DNA of 19,439 nt from CALGFH01 sp036003705 (GTDB lineage Bacteria; Actinomycetota; CALGFH01): positions 1 through 19,439 of the forward strand of contig DASYSE010000115.1 in the NCBI GenBank assembly GCA_036003705.1, given 5' to 3'. This document shows positions 10,825 through 17,370 of the stretch, one piece after another. The first letter of the stretch is position 1. Each line of letters opens with the position of its first letter. The translations under genes and the position numbers were made by a program. The notes beneath the pieces were generated by a model. It was not told where the DNA came from. It did not search any database and saw nothing but the letters and a program-made list of their open reading frames with translations.

Positions 10825-10943
10825 GCCGGCCCTAGGCCGGAGGAGCCGGGCCCGGGTCGGGGGAGCCCGGCCCCGGGTCGGGGAGCCCGGCCCCGGGTCG
10901 GGGGAGCCGGCCCTAGGCCGGGGGAGCCGGCCCCGGGTCGGGC
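10823..10943. repeat. Six-copy 20-bp GC-rich tandem repeat in a convergent gap
   Basis: Units starting GAGCC occur at 10823, 10843, 10863, 10883, 10904 and 10924, a period of 20 (once 21). Units 1 and 5 carry CCGGCC-CTA-GGCCGG, a perfect 6-bp stem with a 3-nt loop (10826-10840 and 10907-10921). The others carry CCCGGG versions. The array starts at the mazG stop and covers the end of the opposing lipoprotein gene, whose TAG stop is the loop CTA of unit 5. It may act as a two-way terminator, but no T-tract follows. Confidence 0.85.
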
Positions 10944-11776
10944 GTGGGTGGCGGGCCCGGCTCCAGCCGCTGGGTGTCGCCAGGCCCGCGTGCCGGCGGT
11001 TCCCCGCGCGGCGCCGGTGCCGAGGCGGGTGGCTGCTCCCCGCCCTGGGGCCGGGCAGCGCCCGCCGGCCGGTCGTCGGCCGGTCCGGACGGCGGCGGTG
11101 GCGGCTGCTGCGGTTGCGGCCAGCCCTGGCCAGGCGGCGGGCCGTACCCTGGCTGCCCCCATGGCTGCTCCGGCGGCGCGGGCTGGGGGGGCGGGCCCAC
11201 CTGCCCCCATGGTGGCTGGCTCCACGGCTGCTGCTGGCCGCCGCCCTGCGGCCAGGCGCCGCCCGGCTGCGGCGCCGGCCGCCGCCGGACCGCCCGGACG
11301 ACCAGGACGATGATGAGCACGACCGCCACCAGCACCAGCATGGCGACGACGGTGGCGATCAGCACGGCCCGGCGGACGATCTCGGAGGCGGAGCGGTCGA
11401 GGCCGGCCGGCCGTGGCCCGAACTCGCGTTCCAGCAGCGCCCTCGGGTAGTCGTTGCGGGCCTGGAAGGCGCCCCCGCGCGGGGCGATGGTGATCCGGTC
11501 GATGCGGAACGGCAAGTTCCTCCAGATCACCTCGGCGGCCCGGTCCTGCTCCGCCCGAGCTTCGAGCGGGTTCGGGTCGACGTCGTATTCCAGAGTGGCC
11601 ACGCCATTGTCGTAATGGAGATTCGGGTTGCGAATGCCGGCGTCGCGCAGTTCGGTGGCGGTCCGCACCGTGCCGGTGGCCAGCTCGCAGCCGGCCAGCA
11701 GGGCCACCGCCGCCGCGATCAGCACCAGCGTTCGCCAACGGGTCACGGCGCCGCCGCGCCGTGCCGGATCGGTCAT
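10913..11776 (-). CDS. Hypothetical lipoprotein with a membrane segment and Pro/Gln-rich tail
   Basis: I do not recognise this 287-residue protein. It begins with a lipoprotein signal (VTRWRTLVLIAAAVALLAGC, lipobox cysteine C30). A soluble domain of about 100 residues follows, containing LHYDNGVATLEYDV and AEVIWRNLPFRIDRITIAP. A strong membrane helix lies at about 137-160 and is followed by basic residues RAVRRR. The last 120 residues are rich in Pro, Gln, Gly and Trp. By the positive-inside rule the domain would be outside, held by lipid and the helix, and the Pro-rich tail would be cytoplasmic. The ATG at 11776 has AGAGGAAG about 6 nt upstream; the frame remains open upstream but without a better site. 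The C-terminus is encoded within the 20-bp repeat array. It is divergent from eno, and its function is unknown. Confidence 0.75.
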   Translation of the reverse strand: MTDPARRGGAVTRWRTLVLIAAAVALLAGCELATGTVRTATELRDAGIRNPNLHYDNGVATLEYDVDPNPLEARAEQDRAAEVIWRNLPFRIDRITIAPRGGAFQARNDYPRALLEREFGPRPAGLDRSASEIVRRAVLIATVVAMLVLVAVVLIIVLVVRAVRRRPAPQPGGAWPQGGGQQQPWSQPPWGQVGPPPQPAPPEQPWGQPGYGPPPGQGWPQPQQPPPPPSGPADDRPAGAARPQGGEQPPASAPAPRGEPPARGPGDTQRLEPGPPPTPDPGPAPPA

Positions 11777-11902
11777 GGTCGCTTCCTCTCGCTCGCCGTC
11801 TCTGGCGGTCTCGGCGTGAACGTTAACCCCACCACGGCCGCCGCGCCGCGACCCCGGCTCCGAAATTCCTGGTGGTTCTTGCCAGGCACGGCCGATCGAC
11901 GG

Positions 11903-11911
11903 TGATATGCT
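11903..11911 (+). promoter_or_regulatory. Extended -10 promoter of eno
   Basis: TGATATGCT combines an extended TG motif with the -10 hexamer TATGCT (11906-11911). TTGCCA upstream is too far away (21-nt spacer) to be a standard -35, as expected for an extended -10 promoter. Transcription would start near 11918, leaving a leader of about 35 nt. Confidence 0.5.
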
Positions 11912-11952
11912 CGCCGACGCCGTCGACCGCCCCGCGCAGGAAGGCCTTCCCC

Positions 11953-13254
11953 ATGGCTGCCATCGAACTCGTCGTTGCCCGGGAGGTTCTGGACTCACGA
12001 GGCAACCCCACCCTGGAATGCGACGTCCACCTCGACGACGGCGGCTTCGGCCGTGCGATCGTGCCCTCCGGCGCCTCCACCGGACAGTTCGAGGCGGTCG
12101 AGCTGCGCGACGGTGGCCCTCGCTATGGCGGCAAGGGGGTGGGCAACGCCGTCAGCAACGTCAACGAGATCCTGGCCAAGGCGCTGCTCGAGGAGGCCCC
12201 CGACCCCTACGACCAGCGGGCCGTCGACCGGCTTCTGCTGGACCAGGACGGCACCGACAACAAGTCGAAGCTCGGCGCCAACGCCACCCTCGGGGTCTCG
12301 ATGGCGGTGGCGAGAGCGGCCGCCGACTCCCTGGGCGTGCCGCTGTACCGGTTCCTCGGCGGGCTGAGCGCCTACCTGCTGCCGGTCCCGATGATGAACG
12401 TGCTCAACGGCGGCGCCCACGCCGACAACAGCGTCGACTTCCAGGAGTTCATGGTCGTGCCCGTCGGGGCAGCGTCGTTCGCCGAAGGGCTGCGCACGGG
12501 CGCCGAGGTGTACCAGGCCCTCAAGGCGGTGCTGAAGGAACGCGGCCTCAGCACCGGCATCGGCGACGAGGGCGGCTTCGCGCCCGACCTGCCGGGCAAC
12601 GAGGCCGCGCTCGAGCTGCTGGTCGAGGCGATCGCCAAGGCCGGCTTCGAACCGGGGGCGGAGGTCGCGCTGGCCATGGATCCGGCCTGCACCGAGCTGT
12701 ACCGGGAAGGCCGCTACGAGCTGGCCGGCGACGGCCGCACGCTCGACTCCGACGGCATGGTCGAGCTGTGGCGCACCCTGGCCGACCGCTACCCCATCGT
12801 CTCGGTCGAGGACGGCCTGGCCGAGGACGACTGGGCCGGCTGGACCGCGCTCACCGAGGCCTTGGACGACAAGCTCCAGCTGGTCGGCGACGACCTGTTC
12901 GTGACCAACGTCCAGCGCATCCAGCGCGGCCTTGACGAGGGCGCCGCCAACTCGGTCCTCATCAAGGTCAACCAGATCGGCACCCTCACCGAGACGTTCG
13001 ACGCGGTCGACCTGGCCCACCGCAGCAACTACTCGACGGTCGTCAGCCACCGCTCCGGCGAGACCGAGGACACCACCATCGCCGACATCGCCGTGGCCGT
13101 CGGGTCGGGCCAGATCAAGACCGGGGCGCCCTGCCGGACCGACCGGGTGGCCAAGTACAACCAGCTGCTGCGCATCGAGGAGCAGCTCGGCGACATCGCC
13201 CGCTACCCGGGCCGGCAGGCCTTCCCGCGCACCTACCCCTCGGGTGGGTCGTGA
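11953..13254 (+). CDS. eno: Enolase (phosphopyruvate hydratase)
   Basis: Enolase converts 2-phosphoglycerate to phosphoenolpyruvate in glycolysis. The 433-residue length matches bacterial enolases. The N-terminal part has REVLDSRGNPTLE and the mobile loop SGASTG. The catalytic acid region is GDEGGFAPDL (E206). Mg ligands are D243 in AMDPACTELY, E286 in VSVEDGL and D313 in LVGDDLF. The catalytic base is K338 in LIKVNQIGT, and the family signature is SHRSGETEDTT (365-375). The ATG at 11953 has AGGAAGG 8 nt upstream, inside the perfect palindrome GGAAGGCCTTCC (11939-11950). The frame opens upstream of the promoter, so that extension is rejected. The stop overlaps the GTG of the next gene by 4 nt, implying translational coupling to the divisome gene. 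Confidence 0.98.
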   Translation: MAAIELVVAREVLDSRGNPTLECDVHLDDGGFGRAIVPSGASTGQFEAVELRDGGPRYGGKGVGNAVSNVNEILAKALLEEAPDPYDQRAVDRLLLDQDGTDNKSKLGANATLGVSMAVARAAADSLGVPLYRFLGGLSAYLLPVPMMNVLNGGAHADNSVDFQEFMVVPVGAASFAEGLRTGAEVYQALKAVLKERGLSTGIGDEGGFAPDLPGNEAALELLVEAIAKAGFEPGAEVALAMDPACTELYREGRYELAGDGRTLDSDGMVELWRTLADRYPIVSVEDGLAEDDWAGWTALTEALDDKLQLVGDDLFVTNVQRIQRGLDEGAANSVLIKVNQIGTLTETFDAVDLAHRSNYSTVVSHRSGETEDTTIADIAVAVGSGQIKTGAPCRTDRVAKYNQLLRIEEQLGDIARYPGRQAFPRTYPSGGS

Positions 13255-13691
13255 GCCCGACCCGGTCCCTCGCCGTCGGAGGGGCCGGCCGGCTCCGGCC
13301 GGCAGCCGGGGAGCCCCGGCCACCGCTGGGTCTCACCCCCCGCGGCGCGGTGCTGCTGCTGGTCATGTTCGCGCTGGCCGCGACGGCGGTGTACCCGCTG
13401 CGCCAGTATGTGTCCCAGCAGGACCGCATCCACCGGCTCCAGGCCAAGCAGCTGGCCCTGCAGGCCGAGAACGCCCGCCTGGAGGCCGAGCGGAAGCGCC
13501 TCCAGGACCCGGCCTACCTCCAGCAGCTGGCCAAGCGGGACTACCACCTGGTCGCCCCTGGCGAGGAGGCCTGGGTGGTGACCGGTTCGCCCCCGGCCGC
13601 CCATCCCTCCCCGGCCCCGCCGGCGTCCAGCAAGCCGGGATCGCCCTGGTACAAGCGGGCCTGGCAGCGCGCGACCGGCTGGCTGAGCTGA
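13251..13691 (+). CDS. divIC: Septum formation initiator, FtsB/DivIC family
   Basis: This 146-residue bitopic protein has the FtsB/DivIC plan. A cytoplasmic N-terminus of about 31 residues precedes one membrane helix (about 32-50) and a coiled coil (about 55-86, DRIHRLQAKQLALQAENARL). The conserved YLQQLAKRDYHLVAPGEEAWVV motif and a Pro/Ser-rich tail follow. Such proteins bridge FtsL and FtsQ in the divisome. The GTG start overlaps the eno TGA in GTGA. The eno-divIC pair is widespread in Actinomycetota, and divIC next to an S1-domain gene recalls divIC-yabR of Bacillus. FtsB and DivIC orthologues are hard to separate by sequence alone, so the symbol is provisional. Confidence 0.92.
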   Translation: MSPTRSLAVGGAGRLRPAAGEPRPPLGLTPRGAVLLLVMFALAATAVYPLRQYVSQQDRIHRLQAKQLALQAENARLEAERKRLQDPAYLQQLAKRDYHLVAPGEEAWVVTGSPPAAHPSPAPPASSKPGSPWYKRAWQRATGWLS

Positions 13692-13720
13692 CCCCGGCCC
13701 ACGGCGTTCGGGACCGCGCC

Positions 13721-13767
13721 CCCAGCCGGCCCACGGCCGGTTCGGGACTGCGTCCCTGCCGGCTGGG
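13721..13767 (+). terminator. Nested hairpin after divIC, probable terminator
   Basis: Perfect 10-bp arms CCCAGCCGGC (13721-13730) and GCCGGCTGGG (13758-13767) enclose a second stem GGGAC-TGC-GTCCC (13744-13756). There is no T-tract, as is common in high-GC actinobacteria. The position, 30 bp after divIC and 65 bp before the next promoter, suits transcription termination. Confidence 0.5.
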
Positions 13768-13831
13768 CCGCTCTGGGCCGTTGTGAGCTGAACCCGGACG
13801 AGCCGCCTCAACCAGGCCGCTCGTGAAATTG

Positions 13832-13861
13832 TTGACGCTCCCGGAGGGCCATCCCTACGAT
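13832..13861 (+). promoter_or_regulatory. Strong housekeeping-type promoter of the S1 gene
   Basis: TTGACG (13832-13837), an 18-bp spacer and TACGAT (13856-13861) form the best -35/-10 pair in the window. Transcription should start near 13868, at the base of a small hairpin, leaving a leader of about 150 nt. Confidence 0.7.
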
Positions 13862-13896
13862 GGGATCGGGCCGAGCTCGTTCGGCCCAACAGAGCA

Positions 13897-13978
13897 CCGG
13901 CCACGTATGCGCGGCGCGCACGTTGCCAGCCTCCCAGTGGCGCAGCGCGGTGCGTGTGCGGCGCCGATACGTGACCGG
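13897..13978 (+). promoter_or_regulatory. Long near-continuous hairpin in the S1 gene leader
   Basis: CCGGCCACGTAT (13897-13908) pairs with ATACGTGACCGG (13967-13978) at 11 of 12 positions. Pairing continues inward (13911-13913 with 13962-13964, then 13915-13923 with 13952-13960, including G-U pairs), for about 23 pairs in a 27-position stem. The loop holds a further GCCA/TGGC stem. A separate 7-bp hairpin, GGGCCGA/TCGGCCC, sits at 13868-13887. It may be a cis-acting RNA, attenuator or operator; it matches no riboswitch I know. Confidence 0.5.
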
Positions 13979-14018
13979 CACTCTGGTTCGTCATCTGAAA
14001 GGAGCGCTGGTCGCCAGC

Positions 14019-14390
14019 ATGAGTGCCGAGATCGGGGCCATTGTCCCCGGCACGGTCGTTCGGATCGCACCCTACGGAGCCTTCATCAAGCTCGAGTCGG
14101 GCGAGACGGGTCTCGTCCACATCTCGGAGATCGACCGCAACTACGTGCGGTCGGTCGAGGAGCACCTACGCATCGACGACGCGGTCACGGTCAAGGTCGT
14201 CGGCGTCAAGGAGGACGGCAAGATCGACCTGTCGATCAAGCAGGCCGCCTCCGACTGGCAGCCCGAGGTGAGCCGGCCACGCCGCGCCGCCAAGGACCCC
14301 GAGTTCGAGCAGAAGCTCAAGCGGTTCATGCGCTCCAGCGAGGAACGGCTGGTCGACGTCAAGCGTCAGCGCGAGGGTCGGCGCGGGTAG
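14019..14390 (+). CDS. S1 RNA-binding domain protein (YabR-like)
   Basis: This 123-residue protein has one S1 OB-fold domain at about residues 5-75: IGAIVPGTVVRIAPYGAFIK, then GLVHISEIDRNYV and EEHLRIDDAVTVKVV, ending DGKIDLSIKQA. A basic tail (KLKRFMRSSEERLVDVKRQR) follows. It resembles general stress protein 13/YabR-type S1 proteins, which bind RNA or ribosomes. The ATG at 14019 matches the usual family N-terminus. The nearest good Shine-Dalgarno, AAAGGAG at 13998-14004, is 14 nt away, longer than ideal, and no in-frame ATG, GTG or TTG lies between. Its own promoter and a long hairpin leader precede it, so control at the RNA level, perhaps by the protein itself, is possible but unproven. 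Confidence 0.88.
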   Translation: MSAEIGAIVPGTVVRIAPYGAFIKLESGETGLVHISEIDRNYVRSVEEHLRIDDAVTVKVVGVKEDGKIDLSIKQAASDWQPEVSRPRRAAKDPEFEQKLKRFMRSSEERLVDVKRQREGRRG

Positions 14391-14394
14391 GTCG

Positions 14395-15129
14395 GTGCCC
14401 CGCACCCCGGCCCGTTCTCCGACCCGGCCCGACCCCTCAGCCCTCCCCGACCCGCTGCGGCTCCCTTGGCGTGCCCCCGCAGCCCGGACCCCTCCCGATC
14501 CACCTGGGCGCCCCTCTGGGAGAGCTCCCCGACCAACCGGGGGAACCCCCTGGGGTCCCCCGGACCTCCCCGGCCGGACCCCGCCGGCGGCCGACCCCAG
14601 AGGCGAGCCCGGCTGGGCGGCCGCCCTGCCGCCGGCCGGCCCAGCCGACCGCCGCCTGATCCAGGCCCAGATCGGCCGGGACGTGCGCGGTTCGGTGGCG
14701 GTCGCCGCCCGCTGCCGCTACGGCCTGCCGGCGGTGGTGCGGACCGCGCCGCTGCTGCCCGACGGCACGCCGTTCCCGACCCTCTACTGGCTGGCCTGCC
14801 CGGCGGCACGGGTGGCGGTCGGCCGGCTGGAGGCCGCCGGCTGGAATGCCCTGCTGAGCGAGCGGGTTGCCGCCGAGCCGGACCTGGCGCGGGCGCACGC
14901 CGCGGCCCACACCGCCTACCTCGCCCAGCGCGACGCCATGGCCAGGCTGCCCGGCGACCCGGGCGTCGGCGGCCTCCCGGGCCGGGTCAAGTGCCTGCAC
15001 GCCCTCTACGCCCACCAGGTCGCCACCGGTGCCGACCCGATCGGCCGCATCGTCAGCCAGGCCGTCGACCCGGTCGACTGCCCCGGGCCCTGCGTCGACC
15101 CGGCCCGGGAACCGCCCCTGGAGCCCTGA
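14395..15129 (+). CDS. DUF501 family protein with Pro-rich N-terminal extension
   Basis: The C-terminal 165 residues match DUF501, an actinobacterial family of unknown function usually encoded beside ppx. They start DRRLIQAQIGRDVRG, continue with ARCRYGLPAVVRTAPLLPDG and PFPTLYWLACP, and include GRVKCLHALYAHQVATG and a C-terminal Cys pair (DCPGPC). The first 80 residues are almost entirely Pro, Arg, Gly and Ala and look like low-complexity sequence. The GTG at 14395 is the only in-frame ATG, GTG or TTG before the conserved domain, so it is kept although family members are normally near 160-170 residues. A GC hairpin lies inside the extension (14539-14561). It begins 4 nt after the S1 gene, and ppx begins 4 nt after it, indicating one operon. 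Confidence 0.82.
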   Translation: MPRTPARSPTRPDPSALPDPLRLPWRAPAARTPPDPPGRPSGRAPRPTGGTPWGPPDLPGRTPPAADPRGEPGWAAALPPAGPADRRLIQAQIGRDVRGSVAVAARCRYGLPAVVRTAPLLPDGTPFPTLYWLACPAARVAVGRLEAAGWNALLSERVAAEPDLARAHAAAHTAYLAQRDAMARLPGDPGVGGLPGRVKCLHALYAHQVATGADPIGRIVSQAVDPVDCPGPCVDPAREPPLEP

Positions 15130-15133
15130 GGCC

Positions 15134-16063
15134 GTGCGCCTGGCAGCGCTGGACGTTGGCACCAACTCCACCCGCCTGCTGGTGGCCGACGTCACCGACG
15201 GCGCCATCACCACCGAGCACACCCGCGAGATGGTCATCACCCGGCTCGGCAAGGGTGTCGACCGGACAGGGCGCTTCGACCCGGCGGCGCTGCGGCGCAC
15301 CCTGGACGTGCTCGCGACCTACGCCGACACCTGCCGGCGGCTTGGGGTGGAGGGCCGCCGGCTGGTGACGACCAGCGCGGCCAGGGACGCCGCCGACCGG
15401 CAGGCGTTCCTGGACGGCGTGCGTGACCTGCTCGGGGTCGACGCGGAGGTGCTGACCGGCCAGGCCGAGGCGGCCGCGGCCTACCGCGGCGCCACCTCCG
15501 GCCTCCCCGGCGACCAGCCCACCCTGGTGGTCGACATCGGCGGCGGATCCACCGAGCTGATTCTGGGGGGCGGTCCCGACGCCGGGGCGACGGTCTCGCT
15601 CGACATCGGCTGCGTCCGGCTGTTCGAGCGCCACCTGCACAGCGACCCGCCGGCCGTGACCGAGGTGGCCGCGCTCCGGGCCGACGCGGCCGCCCACCTG
15701 GCGCGGGTGGGGGCGGTGCTCGACCCGGGCCGCGCCGAGCGGGTCGTCGGGGTCGCGGGCACGGTGACCACGGTCACCGCGATCGCGCTCGGGCTGGAGG
15801 CCTACGACCCGCGCCGGATCCACCTGGCCGCGCTCGGCGCGCCCGACATCGCCGCCACCGCCGAGAAGCTGGCCGCCATGACCGTCGCCGAGCGGGCCGC
15901 GCTGCCGGTGATGGCCGAGGGCAGGGAGGACGTGATCGCCGCCGGGGCGCTCCTGCTCGACGAGCTCGTCCAGTCGTTCCGGGTCCAGCAGGTGATCGCC
16001 AGCGAGAGCGACATCCTCGACGGCGTCCTGCTCGGGCTGGCCGAAGGCGTCCCCGGCCGCTGA
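15134..16063 (+). CDS. ppx: Exopolyphosphatase / guanosine pentaphosphate phosphohydrolase, short Ppx/GppA
   Basis: Ppx/GppA enzymes remove terminal phosphate from polyphosphate and/or convert pppGpp to ppGpp. This 309-residue protein has the two-domain ASKHA core only, like the short mycobacterial Ppx1. Motifs are LDVGTNSTRLLV (7-17), VTTSAARDA, LTGQAEAAAAY with the probable catalytic glutamate E112, VVDIGGGSTELIL (D134, G136-G138), GVAGTVTTVTAI, and the C-terminal SESDILDGVLLG. The C-terminal HD-like domain of long Ppx is missing, as is normal in Actinomycetota. The GTG at 15134 is 4 nt after the DUF501 stop, with weak ribosome-site bases; the upstream open frame belongs to a DUF501 shadow. 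It faces the oxidoreductase gene tail to tail across 101 bp. Confidence 0.95.
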   Translation: MRLAALDVGTNSTRLLVADVTDGAITTEHTREMVITRLGKGVDRTGRFDPAALRRTLDVLATYADTCRRLGVEGRRLVTTSAARDAADRQAFLDGVRDLLGVDAEVLTGQAEAAAAYRGATSGLPGDQPTLVVDIGGGSTELILGGGPDAGATVSLDIGCVRLFERHLHSDPPAVTEVAALRADAAAHLARVGAVLDPGRAERVVGVAGTVTTVTAIALGLEAYDPRRIHLAALGAPDIAATAEKLAAMTVAERAALPVMAEGREDVIAAGALLLDELVQSFRVQQVIASESDILDGVLLGLAEGVPGR

Positions 16064-16090
16064 ACCAGGCGCAGCCGGTGCCGCTCAGCC

Positions 16091-16103
16091 GGCCCTGCGG
16101 GCC
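16091..16103. terminator. Small GC hairpin between convergent genes
   Basis: GGCCC-TGC-GGGCC forms a perfect 5-bp stem 27 bp after the ppx stop and 61 bp from the stop of the opposing oxidoreductase. There is no T-tract on either strand, so a terminator role is only suggested by position. Confidence 0.3.
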
Positions 16104-16164
16104 AGCTCGACCGCGTGGGCCAGTGTCCCGGGCGGGTGCTGGTCGTCGGGACGCTGGTCGGTGC

Positions 16165-17370
16165 TTAGAGGGGGAGGCTGGCCGGGCGGACGGCACTACC
16201 GGTGGCGGCGGCTTCCTGGCCGGCCAGGGCGGCGGCCAGGCTGGTCCAGGCGTCGCTGGCGGTGACGGCCGGCTGGTCGCCGCTGGCGATCGCGGCCTGG
16301 AGGTCGGCCAGGCCTGCGCGGACGCTCTCGCGGTAGATGCGGCCCCTGCCCTCCTGCCGGCCAAGGGTGGCTCGCAGACGCAGGTCCCATTGGCCGGGTT
16401 GGCCCCTGGAGGCCAGCTCGAGGGAGATCCGCTCGGCCCCACTAGGCCGGTAGCCAGGGACGGCCAGGGCGGTCTGCTGGTTGGTGGTCAGCGCCTGTAC
16501 CGCGGCCAGTCCGGGGCCGTCGGTGCGTACGTCCAGCTCCAGTTCCAGTGGGATCCAGCCGTAGAGCCGGCCGCTGGCCGTGGCCCCCCAGTCCAGGGTG
16601 GTCCATTGCGACTCGGCCCGTCCGGGCCGGTCGAAGGCGTGGGCGTAGCGGGCGGTGGCGCCGCCCGGGTGGAGGGCGCCGGCCAGCACCGTGTCGACCC
16701 GCCCGTCCGGCCGCGCCGCCTCCAGCGCCTGCACCAGCTCCGGCTGCGACCCCAGCAGCCAGGCGCCGGCGTCGAGGAAGTGCACCCCGTGCTCGACCAG
16801 GATGCCCCCGCTGACCTGCCGGTCCCAGAACCAGTGGTCGGGACCGAGTTGCTCGTCGCTGGCCAGGTTCTCGAACGCGAAGCTCCTTGGCGGGCCCAGC
16901 AGCTCCCGCTGCAGCCGGCCGAGCAGCGCGTACAGCGGGTTGCGGCGGAGCACGTAGTCCACCGTCAGCCGGGGCGCTCCCGCCTCGGCGGCCGCCCGCA
17001 GCACCTTGGTGGCGTCCTCGATCCGGGTCGCCAGCGGCTTCTCGCAGAACACGTGACGGCCGGCGTGCAGGGCGGCGAGGGTCAGCTCGGCGTGCCCGTC
17101 CGGCGGCGTGGCGATGGCCACGACCGCGACCCGCGGGTCGTCCAGCAGGCGGTCCGGCGGACAGGCGGCAAGGCCGTAGGCCGCGGCCAGCGCCTGCGCC
17201 CGCGCCGGGTCCCGGTCGGCGACGGCCACCGGCCGCACCCCTGGCAGCTCGCGGGCCGCCTCGAGGATGACCGCGCCGAACCGGCCGGCCCCGACCAGAC
17301 CGAGGCCGAGGTCGTCGACCGGTGGGTCCGGCGACCCGACGGACCACTCAGGCCACGGCGTGCCGCTCAG
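16165..17370 (-). CDS. Gfo/Idh/MocA family NAD(P)-dependent oxidoreductase, probable CTG start
   Basis: The protein has a Rossmann GxGxxG loop (LGLGLVGAGRFG, G27-G32 by this start), AIATPPDGH, and the EKP motif in HVFCEKPLATR (110-112). The C-terminal domain contains GGILVEHGVHFLDAG, with the likely catalytic His (H197). These mark sugar or inositol dehydrogenase-type oxidoreductases; the substrate is unknown. The start is unusual. The first in-frame GTG (17238) would remove the Rossmann loop, and no in-frame ATG, GTG or TTG lies between it and deep greA sequence. The CTG at 17370 overlaps the greA stop as CTGA and gives 401 residues with a plausible N-terminus. No strong ribosome site precedes it, so coupling to greA is inferred. 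An assembly frameshift near 17300-17350 is the main alternative. Confidence 0.82.
   Translation of the reverse strand: MSGTPWPEWSVGSPDPPVDDLGLGLVGAGRFGAVILEAARELPGVRPVAVADRDPARAQALAAAYGLAACPPDRLLDDPRVAVVAIATPPDGHAELTLAALHAGRHVFCEKPLATRIEDATKVLRAAAEAGAPRLTVDYVLRRNPLYALLGRLQRELLGPPRSFAFENLASDEQLGPDHWFWDRQVSGGILVEHGVHFLDAGAWLLGSQPELVQALEAARPDGRVDTVLAGALHPGGATARYAHAFDRPGRAESQWTTLDWGATASGRLYGWIPLELELDVRTDGPGLAAVQALTTNQQTALAVPGYRPSGAERISLELASRGQPGQWDLRLRATLGRQEGRGRIYRESVRAGLADLQAAIASGDQPAVTASDAWTSLAAALAGQEAAATGSAVRPASLPL

Larger units (their letters stand above)
13692..14018 (+). other. Intergenic region with terminator, promoter and structured leader
   Basis: This 327-bp gap between divIC and the S1 gene has three parts. 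First come imperfect direct repeats: CCGGCCCACGGC at 13694 and 13726, and GAGCTGAMCCCGG at 13685 and 13785, the latter exactly 100 bp apart. Then a nested hairpin lies at 13721-13767. Finally a promoter (13832-13861) drives a leader of about 150 nt that folds into a long stem. An open frame from an ATG at 13860 reaches the S1 gene, but that ATG lies in the -10 box, upstream of the predicted transcription start. Confidence 0.6.

Noticed and set aside
11995..13323. A 442-codon minus-strand frame opposite eno
   Set aside because: A shadow of enolase with no ribosome site or known domain.
13860..14018. A 53-residue N-terminal extension of the S1 protein from the ATG at 13860
   Set aside because: The ATG overlaps the -10 box, the predicted transcript starts downstream of it, and the extension does not resemble the family.
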